From Mesorhizobium sp. dw_380 (GTDB taxonomy: Bacteria > Pseudomonadota > Alphaproteobacteria > Rhizobiales > Rhizobiaceae): a stretch of DNA of 64,000 nt. Where the stretch lies: NCBI RefSeq assembly GCF_018588885.1, contig NZ_JAFFIW010000003.1, positions 124,001 through 188,000 of the forward strand, in the 5' to 3' direction. The position numbers and the translations under genes were made by a program. Below, piece after piece: positions 58,124 through 64,000 of the stretch (the stretch's first letter is position 1; each line of letters opens with the position of its first letter). The notes beneath the pieces are model-generated. The model was not told where the DNA came from, did not search any database, and saw only the letters and a program-made list of their open reading frames with translations.

Positions 58124-59077
58124 ATGCCCCTACGCGTCATCTTCATGGGCACGCCGGAGTTTTCGGTGCCGACGCTGCGCGCGATTGCCGCGGCCGGACA
58201 TGAGATTGCAGCCGTCTACACGCAGCCGCCGCGCGCCGCGGGCCGGCGCGGGCTGGAGCTGACGCCATCGCCGGTGCAGCGCGAGGCCGAGCGGCTGGGC
58301 ATCGAGGTGCGCACGCCGGCATCCCTCAAGAGCGAAGCCGAGCAGGCCGCTTTGCGTGGCCTGCAAGCCGATGTCGCCGTCGTCGTCGCCTATGGATTGC
58401 TGCTGCCTAAGGCGGTCCTCGACGCGCCCAAGCTTGGCTGCATCAACGGCCATGCATCGCTTTTGCCGCGCTGGCGCGGCGCTGCCCCCATCCAGCGTGC
58501 CATCATGGCTGGAGACCTGGAAAGCGGCATGATGGTGATGCGCATGGAGGAGGGCTTGGACACCGGACCGGTGGGATTGGTTGAAAAATGCGCCATCGAG
58601 CCCGATATGACAGCCGGCGATCTGCATGATCGGTTGATGAGCATTGGCGCCGCGCTGATGGTGGAAGTGCTGGCGCGGCTGGAAGAGAATACCCTGACAT
58701 TTGCCGCACAAGCGGTCGACGGGGTGACTTACGCCAGAAAAATCGATAAATCCGAGACGCGCATGGACTGGACACGGCCAGCGGCCGAGGTCCACAACCA
58801 CCTTCGTGGCCTGTCGCCCTTTCCCGGCGCCTGGTCCGAAATTGAAATTGGCGGCCGCATGGAACGGCTGAAACTGCTTCGTTCGACGCTTTCCGAAGGC
58901 TTGTCGCTTTCTGAAGATTTGGGCGAGTCGGGAGGAATTCTCGATGACCGGCTGACGGTCGCCTGCGGGACAGGCGCGGTCAGGCTGGTCGAAGTTCAAC
59001 GTGCGGGCGGAAGGCCCGCTGCCGCGTCGGAATTCCTGCGCGGGGCCAAGATCGAAAAAGGAATGAAATTCTCATGA
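58124..59077 (+). CDS. fmt: Methionyl-tRNA formyltransferase
   Basis: Formylates initiator Met-tRNA using 10-formyl-THF. 317 residues. The N-terminal [12 protein letters not shown] (near 6), the folate-site [20 protein letters not shown] (near 105) with catalytic histidine, and the C-terminal tRNA-binding domain starting near residue 205 are standard. Start ATG 58124 follows GGA. It overlaps the acetyltransferase gene downstream by 4 bp. Confidence 0.95.
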   Translation: MPLRVIFMGTPEFSVPTLRAIAAAGHEIAAVYTQPPRAAGRRGLELTPSPVQREAERLGIEVRTPASLKSEAEQAALRGLQADVAVVVAYGLLLPKAVLDAPKLGCINGHASLLPRWRGAAPIQRAIMAGDLESGMMVMRMEEGLDTGPVGLVEKCAIEPDMTAGDLHDRLMSIGAALMVEVLARLEENTLTFAAQAVDGVTYARKIDKSETRMDWTRPAAEVHNHLRGLSPFPGAWSEIEIGGRMERLKLLRSTLSEGLSLSEDLGESGGILDDRLTVACGTGAVRLVEVQRAGGRPAAASEFLRGAKIEKGMKFS

Positions 59078-59580
59078 GCATGATGTCGATACGCGCGGCA
59101 ACGCCGCGGGATCGCGAGGCCATTCGCCTCGTCGAGGAACACGCTTTCGGCCAGCAGGCGGAGGCCGGGCTGGTCGACGCGCTGGTCACCGGCGGCGACG
59201 CCGTCGTCGAACTTGTTGCGGAAGAAGATGGACAGGTGCTCGGCCATATCCTGTTTTCCCGGCTATTCGTCCAGGATGGCGGCAAGAGCTTTGCGGCCGT
59301 GGCGCTGGCGCCGCTGGCGGTGGAGCCTTCGTTCCATGGCAGCGGCATTGGCGGCGCGCTGATCCGCGAGGCGCATATCCGGCTCAGGGATGCCGGCGAG
59401 ACGCTGGCCGTGGTGCTCGGCGATCCAGCCTATTACAGCCGCTTCGGCTACAGCCATGCGCGCGCCGAAAAGTTCGAGAGCGAGTATCAGAGCGAGGCCC
59501 TGCAGGCGCTGGCCTGGGGTGACGCCCCCGAGGCCGGCAGGCTGGTCTACGCCTCCGCCTTCACCGCTCTCGCCGCCTAG
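59074..59580 (+). CDS. GNAT N-acetyltransferase (YhbS-like)
   Basis: A 168-residue GNAT protein. Acetyl-CoA-binding loop: [20 protein letters not shown] near residue 87 with the R/Q-x-x-G-x-G/A pattern; then [19 protein letters not shown] near 122. It belongs to the YhbS-like group. Stop-start overlap with fmt suggests co-expression in the def-fmt-truA block, but the acceptor is unknown. Confidence 0.88.
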   Translation: MSMMSIRAATPRDREAIRLVEEHAFGQQAEAGLVDALVTGGDAVVELVAEEDGQVLGHILFSRLFVQDGGKSFAAVALAPLAVEPSFHGSGIGGALIREAHIRLRDAGETLAVVLGDPAYYSRFGYSHARAEKFESEYQSEALQALAWGDAPEAGRLVYASAFTALAA

Positions 59581-59603
59581 GCGAGAGCGTATAACCGCCC
59601 GGC

Positions 59604-60371
59604 ATGCCGCGTTTTCGCCTCGATATCGAATATGACGGCAGTCTGTTTGCCGGCTGGCAGCACCAGGCCGATCAGCCTTCGGTGCAGCAGGCGATCGAGC
59701 AGGCGATCGAAAAATTCTGCGGCGAGGCGGTGCGGCTGCGCGCAGCCGGCCGCACCGATGCGGGCGTGCATGCGACCGCCCAGGTGGCGCATGTCGACCT
59801 CGCCAAGGCGTGGCCCGATGACAAGGTGCGCGATGCCGTCAACGCCCATCTGCAGGCGGCCGGCGCGCACGTTGTCATCCTGAAGGCGACAGTCGTCTCC
59901 GACGATTTCGACGCGCGCTTCTCGGCCACCGGCCGCCACTATCTCTATCGCATCCTCAACCGACGCGCGCCCTCGGCGCTGGAAAAGGGCAAGGTGTGGT
60001 GGGTGCCGAAGCGGCTTGATGCCGACGCCATGCACGAAGCGGCAAAAATCCTGCTCGGCCGGCATGACTTCACCACTTTCCGCTCGACGCAGTGCCAGGC
60101 CAACAGCCCGGTCAGGACTCTGGAACGGCTCGACGTGAGCAGACAGGGCGACATGATCGAGGTGCGGGCCTCGGCGCGCTCCTTCCTGCACAACCAGGTG
60201 CGCTCGATGGTCGGCTCACTCAAGCGCGTCGGCGACGGCAGCTGGAGCGTCGGCGACCTCAAGGCGGCACTCGAAGCGCGCGACCGCGCCGCCTGCGGCC
60301 AGGTGGCGCCGCCCGACGGGCTCTTTCTCATTGGCGTCGATTATCCGGATACCCTGACCATTCAGGGGTAG
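59604..60371 (+). CDS. truA: tRNA pseudouridine(38-40) synthase TruA
   Basis: Makes pseudouridine at positions 38-40 of the tRNA anticodon arm. 255 residues. The catalytic aspartate is D52 in [22 protein letters not shown]-like [15 protein letters not shown] near residue 110 and [13 protein letters not shown] near 194 are conserved. It starts 23 bp after the acetyltransferase gene in the same operon and ends 10 bp before the opposing membrane-protein gene ends. Confidence 0.95.
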   Translation: MPRFRLDIEYDGSLFAGWQHQADQPSVQQAIEQAIEKFCGEAVRLRAAGRTDAGVHATAQVAHVDLAKAWPDDKVRDAVNAHLQAAGAHVVILKATVVSDDFDARFSATGRHYLYRILNRRAPSALEKGKVWWVPKRLDADAMHEAAKILLGRHDFTTFRSTQCQANSPVRTLERLDVSRQGDMIEVRASARSFLHNQVRSMVGSLKRVGDGSWSVGDLKAALEARDRAACGQVAPPDGLFLIGVDYPDTLTIQG

Positions 60372-60381
60372 TCGGAAGGCT

Positions 60382-61014
60382 CTAACCAGGAGCGAGTCCG
60401 GAAAGGCTCTGAGCCCCGATATCGTCCGGCACGGAGATACCAAGCAGCACCTGCAGCCCGAACAGCACCAGCAGCGACGCGATGAACATGCCGACGAAAA
60501 CGGCGGTGCCTACCGCCGCCCCCCTGCCGATCGTCGCATTGGTCATGCGCCAGGTCAGCACCATGGACAGGGAAAACAGCAGCAGCGACACGAGGCTCGA
60601 GACCTGGCTTGCCGAGGACAGGAAAAGCCTGATCAGCGCCGAGGGCAGCATCAGCCAGGCGGTGATCGCCGAGGCCCAGTTGCTGGCCACGACATAGTGG
60701 ACGAAACGCCCGCCAATGCCGGCGCGCGGCGCGACCAGAGCGAGCGCGACCAGCGGTAGCACCCAGGAACCGATATCGACCGTCGCCAGCCGCAGCAGCA
60801 TAACGAAGCGGCCGGCAAAGGCATCGGGATCGCCGATCTCGTTGGCGATGCCAACCCAGCCGACAATCAGTGCAGGCGCTGCCACGACAATGGCGAAAAA
60901 GGAATTCCAGAACCCATCGGCCGACAGGTCGAGCAGGCGCAGGCCGTCGACCTTGCCGAGCATCAGCCGCCAGGCGCCGGTCAGCGAAGCTTGGGTCTCG
61001 TCCGCTGAAAGCAT
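60382..61014 (-). CDS. Hypothetical polytopic membrane protein
   Basis: About 210 residues with five or six hydrophobic spans, beginning MLSADETQASLTGAWRLMLG and soluble up to residue 38. It begins 2 bp after the dapE stop, so is probably expressed with dapE. The soluble start followed by membrane spans vaguely resembles Yip1-like or DUF proteins found beside dapE in rhizobia. I cannot name a function. Confidence 0.75.
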   Translation of the reverse strand: MLSADETQASLTGAWRLMLGKVDGLRLLDLSADGFWNSFFAIVVAAPALIVGWVGIANEIGDPDAFAGRFVMLLRLATVDIGSWVLPLVALALVAPRAGIGGRFVHYVVASNWASAITAWLMLPSALIRLFLSSASQVSSLVSLLLFSLSMVLTWRMTNATIGRGAAVGTAVFVGMFIASLLVLFGLQVLLGISVPDDIGAQSLSGLAPG

Positions 61015-61016
61015 GC

Positions 61017-62210
61017 TCAGCCCTGCCCGAACCAGTCTTGGATGAAGCGCTGGTAGATTTGTGTCAGGGTTTCGAGATCGGCAATGGCGACGCGCTCGTC
61101 AACCATGTGCATGGTCTTGCCGACCAGTCCGAACTCGACCACCGGGCAGTAATCCTTGATGAAGCGTGCATCCGATGTGCCGCCGGAGGTGGACAGCGCC
61201 GGCTTTCTGCCGACCACCGCCTTGACCGAGCCGGTCAGCGTTTCGATCAGCCTGTCGTCGCGGGTCAGGAAGACATGGCTTGGCCCGTCGCGCCAGACAA
61301 GGTCGTAGTCGACCGGCGTTGTCTTGCCCGGCCGGTACTTCTTGCGCTTGGCCGCCTGGTCGAGCCGGTTGTGGATCTCAGCCTGCACGGTCTCGGCCGT
61401 CCATGTGTCGTTGAAGCGGATGTTGAAGGTCGCGGTCGCTTTGGCCGGAATGACATTGGTGGCCGGATTGCCGACATCGATTGAGGTCACCTCCAGATTG
61501 GTCGGCTGGAAATCCTTGGTCCCCTTGTCGAAGACGGGATGCAGCAGGGCATCGACCAGGCTCATCAGGCCCCGCACCGGATTGTCGGCAAGCTGCGGAT
61601 AGGCGGCGTGGCCCTGGCGGCCATTGACGGTGACGGCACCCGACAGCGAGCCGCGCCGGCCGATCTTGATCATGTCGCCGAGCGCATCCGGGTTGGTCGG
61701 CTCGCCGACTATCGAGGCATCCCATTTCTCGCCCCTGGAAGCGGCCCATTCGAGCAGCTTGACCGTGCCATTGACGGCCGGCCCTTCCTCGTCGCCGGTG
61801 ATCAGCAGCGAGACCGAGCCCTTGGGGCCGCCGTTGTTTTCGACGTGACGCGCCACGGCGGCGATGAAGCAGGCAATACCGCCCTTCATGTCGACCGCGC
61901 CACGGCCGTACATCTCGCCGCTGGCGATCTCCGCGCCGAAGGGTGGATGCGTCCAGGCGGCTTCGTCGCCAACCGGCACGACGTCGGTATGGCCGGCGAA
62001 CATCAGATGCGGGCCGTTGCCGGACCGCCTTGCATAGAGGTTCTCGATATCGGGCGTACCGTCCTCGGAGAACACCGGCCGATCGACCAGGAAGCCGAGC
62101 GGTTTCAGCATCGTCTCCAGCGCGCTCAGCGCGCCGGCCTCGGCTGGCGTCACCGAGGGACAGCGAATGAGGGCGGCGAGGTTTGCGGCGGGGTCGGTCG
62201 GCAGCGTCAT
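61017..62210 (-). CDS. dapE: Succinyl-diaminopimelate desuccinylase
   Basis: Zinc/cobalt peptidase-like enzyme of 397 residues in lysine and meso-diaminopimelate synthesis. Motifs: [14 protein letters not shown] near residue 72, [13 protein letters not shown] near 103 and [12 protein letters not shown] near 134 (glutamate pair EE is the base), with a terminal [19 protein letters not shown] block near 353. I start at 62210 ([11 protein letters not shown]). Upstream in-frame codons are open but not family-like. Confidence 0.95.
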   Translation of the reverse strand: MTLPTDPAANLAALIRCPSVTPAEAGALSALETMLKPLGFLVDRPVFSEDGTPDIENLYARRSGNGPHLMFAGHTDVVPVGDEAAWTHPPFGAEIASGEMYGRGAVDMKGGIACFIAAVARHVENNGGPKGSVSLLITGDEEGPAVNGTVKLLEWAASRGEKWDASIVGEPTNPDALGDMIKIGRRGSLSGAVTVNGRQGHAAYPQLADNPVRGLMSLVDALLHPVFDKGTKDFQPTNLEVTSIDVGNPATNVIPAKATATFNIRFNDTWTAETVQAEIHNRLDQAAKRKKYRPGKTTPVDYDLVWRDGPSHVFLTRDDRLIETLTGSVKAVVGRKPALSTSGGTSDARFIKDYCPVVEFGLVGKTMHMVDERVAIADLETLTQIYQRFIQDWFGQG

Positions 62211-62336
62211 GGCAAAAGCGATAGTCGAAAGCGGAAGGCCTGTCACGGCCAGACATGGAGGCCAGCTCAATGGCCGACGATACCGCCGACATTATGGTTT
62301 TCATGTCGTATAGTCGGGCTAAGTGCGGAGTGAGAG

Positions 62337-63389
62337 ATGGCGAACGGGGAGAAAAGGATCGTCATCGCCGGTGCCGGCAGCATCGGCTGCTATGTTGGCG
62401 GCTGCCTGGCGCTTGCCGGCCGGCAGGTGATTCTGCTGGCCCGGCCGCGCATCGAGGCAGCGGTGCGGCAGGGCGGATTGCGCATCAGCGATCTTGAAGG
62501 CCGCGATCGCCTGGTCAAGCCCGACAGGCTCGGGATCACCGCGGATCCGGCCGTCGCCTTGCCGGAGGCGGACGTGGTCCTGGTGACCGTCAAGAGCGGC
62601 GCGACACAGGAGATGGCCGCGCTCATCAAGGCCCATGCCCGCGCCGATGCCGTGGTGGTCAGTTTGCAGAATGGTGTCGACAATGCCGACAGGCTGCGCG
62701 CCGGGCTTGGCCCGCGACCGGTGCTGGCCGGCATGGTGCCGTTCAATGTCGTGCAATCGCCGGACGGCGACCTGCCGCTGCGCCTCCACCGCGCCAGCGA
62801 CGGCAAGGTGATGATAGAGGATGGCGGCACCGGCCTTGCCGGTCTTCTCGATGTCGCCAGTTTTCTTAATGTCGGGGGGCTGGCGGTCGAGACACACGGC
62901 GACATGAAGGCCGTGCAGTGGGGCAAGCTTCTGATGAACCTCAACAACGCGCTGGTGGCGCTTTCGGGCCTGCCGCTGGCGAGGGAACTCGCCGATCGCC
63001 GCTGGCGGCTGATCCTGGCCGGCCAGATCGACGAGGCGCTGCGGGCGATGAAAGCCTCCGGTATCGAGCCGGCGCGGATCGCCGGCCTGCGGCCGGCAAT
63101 GCTGCCGAAGGTGCTCAGGCTGCCGGACTGGCCGTTCAAATTGCTGGCGCGGCGCATGCTGGCGATCGACCCGGAGGCCCGCTCGTCAATGTGGGACGAT
63201 CTGCAGCGCGGCAGGCCGACCGAAATCGACGACCTGCAGGGCGCCGTTCTGCGCCTGGCCGAAAAGGCGGGAACGCCGGCGCCGATCATCCAGCATGTGG
63301 CGGCGCTGGTGCGTCAGGCGGAAGCCGACCGGCGCGGCGCGCCCGGCCTGTCGCCAGGTGCCATCAGCGGCAATCTTCAATCAGCGTGA
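62337..63389 (+). CDS. panE: 2-dehydropantoate 2-reductase (ketopantoate reductase) family
   Basis: NADPH-dependent oxidoreductase, 350 residues. The Rossmann motif is IAGAGSIGCYVGGCLALAG near residue 10, then LVTVKSGATQEMAALI near 80; the catalytic lysine lies in QWGKLLMNLNNALVAL near 200. Members reduce ketopantoate in pantothenate synthesis, but many paralogues in rhizobia act on other keto-acids. Divergent from dapE across 126 bp. Its last 26 bp overlap the end of the opposing gene. Confidence 0.85.
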   Translation: MANGEKRIVIAGAGSIGCYVGGCLALAGRQVILLARPRIEAAVRQGGLRISDLEGRDRLVKPDRLGITADPAVALPEADVVLVTVKSGATQEMAALIKAHARADAVVVSLQNGVDNADRLRAGLGPRPVLAGMVPFNVVQSPDGDLPLRLHRASDGKVMIEDGGTGLAGLLDVASFLNVGGLAVETHGDMKAVQWGKLLMNLNNALVALSGLPLARELADRRWRLILAGQIDEALRAMKASGIEPARIAGLRPAMLPKVLRLPDWPFKLLARRMLAIDPEARSSMWDDLQRGRPTEIDDLQGAVLRLAEKAGTPAPIIQHVAALVRQAEADRRGAPGLSPGAISGNLQSA

Positions 63390-64000
63390 TCTTCTGCCAG
63401 ATCTTGCGCGACAGGTTCGAGCTCAAATTCTCGATGTCGTTGACGCCGTCGATGACGACGTCGTCATTGACCGACTGGGCGAACAAGGCGGCGATCTTGC
63501 CGGTGATCGACAACATTTCCGAGCAATAGTCGAGATAGCGCGCCAGGTCGGCGGCATTGGTGAGACGGGCGGGTGAATGCGCCGTCGGCTTGAAATTGGC
63601 CGAAAGCGCCGCCGGATCCTTGGTCAGCTGGTGCATGTCGATGACGTGGATCAGCGAGCGCAGGCCATGCAGCTGGCGAAAGACCTTCTTGCGCTTGATG
63701 CGCTCCTCGGTGCGGATCAGCGCCAGAAAGCCAAGCACGGCCAGGATGACGGTGTTGATCGACGCCTCGATGCCCTGCACCGATTGCACGGCATCGTCGG
63801 TTCCCGAAATGCGGTCGAGCGGCAGGATGGTGCCGACGAACAGGAAGATCAGCACGCCGGCGATGAAGGCCGCGACGATGAGGCCGCGCAACCACCAGAT
63901 CGGTTCCTCGAGCGCCTTTGCCGCCTTGGCCAGGTCGCGCGACAGCGACACCAGTTCGGCGGCCACGCCGCGCAATCCCGCTTCGGGAAAGCGGTCGGCA
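63364..64000 (-). CDS. Hypothetical membrane protein, N-terminus beyond the right edge
   Basis: The frame is open to the last base of the window, reading in from the right as DRFPEAG followed by LRGVAAELVSLSRDLAKAAK, so at least 212 residues are seen and the start is missing. Two hydrophobic spans (near visible residues 38-60 and 72-95) are followed by a soluble C-terminal part with RTEERIKRKKVFRQLHGLR and SLSRDLAK helices. I do not recognise the family. It converges with the panE-like gene and the two ends overlap. Confidence 0.6.
   Translation of the reverse strand, partial: ADRFPEAGLRGVAAELVSLSRDLAKAAKALEEPIWWLRGLIVAAFIAGVLIFLFVGTILPLDRISGTDDAVQSVQGIEASINTVILAVLGFLALIRTEERIKRKKVFRQLHGLRSLIHVIDMHQLTKDPAALSANFKPTAHSPARLTNAADLARYLDYCSEMLSITGKIAALFAQSVNDDVVIDGVNDIENLSSNLSRKIWQKITLIEDCR

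Overview
The window is chromosomal DNA from a high-GC alphaproteobacterium of the Rhizobiales, most likely Mesorhizobium or a close relative. The evidence is gene content and order (smo/mtl polyol operon, def-fmt-truA-dapE block), dense ATGA-type overlaps inside operons, many ABC importers, and rhizobial-type interspersed palindromic repeats. I see no rRNA, tRNA, CRISPR array, prophage or insertion sequence. Assignments rest on reading motifs and context; no database search was made.

Layout. 1-7957 (+): a sorbitol/mannitol operon: ABC importer (binding protein cut by the left edge, two permeases, ATPase), sorbitol dehydrogenase, mannitol 2-dehydrogenase, HAD phosphatase and FGGY pentulose kinase. 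8089-14480 (-): a second, convergent polyol system with ATPase, xylitol-type dehydrogenase, two permeases, binding protein and an AraC regulator. 14758-16659: a MATE exporter and an FKBP-type isomerase. 16942-21384: a polar amino-acid importer without its own ATPase, a ureohydrolase of the agmatinase family, and a divergent LysR regulator. 21605-24511: nicotinate phosphoribosyltransferase and a membrane protein whose N-terminus is invaded by a palindromic repeat. 24738-29525: a complete branched-chain-type (Liv) importer. 29526-31602: an NhaD-like antiporter and nicotinamidase.

31862-38974 (+) is the most unusual part: six tightly overlapping genes encoding an FAD subunit, a fused [2Fe-2S]-molybdopterin hydroxylase, a 6-hydroxynicotinate-reductase-like Fe-S protein, a UPF0280 protein, a DUF1185 protein and a MarR regulator. 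They lie behind a good sigma70-like promoter with an imperfect palindrome over the -10. The layout suggests hydroxylation followed by reduction of an N-heterocycle, with nicotinamidase encoded divergently beside it. 39021-44130 is an Rbs-type sugar importer with a divergent LacI regulator and two matching operators.

44359-56635 is mixed: L,D-transpeptidase, inositol-phosphatase-like enzyme, two luciferase-like oxidoreductases, arylamine N-acetyltransferase, AI-2E-type permease, small charged proteins, an SMR exporter preceded by a probable guanidine-II (mini-ykkC) riboswitch, transglutaminase-like protein, cation diffusion facilitator, GFA protein, methyltransferase and RmuC. 56739-63389 carries housekeeping genes (def, fmt, truA, dapE, a panE-like reductase), with a VapBC/FitAB-type toxin-antitoxin pair inserted between def and fmt. 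The right edge cuts a membrane protein gene.
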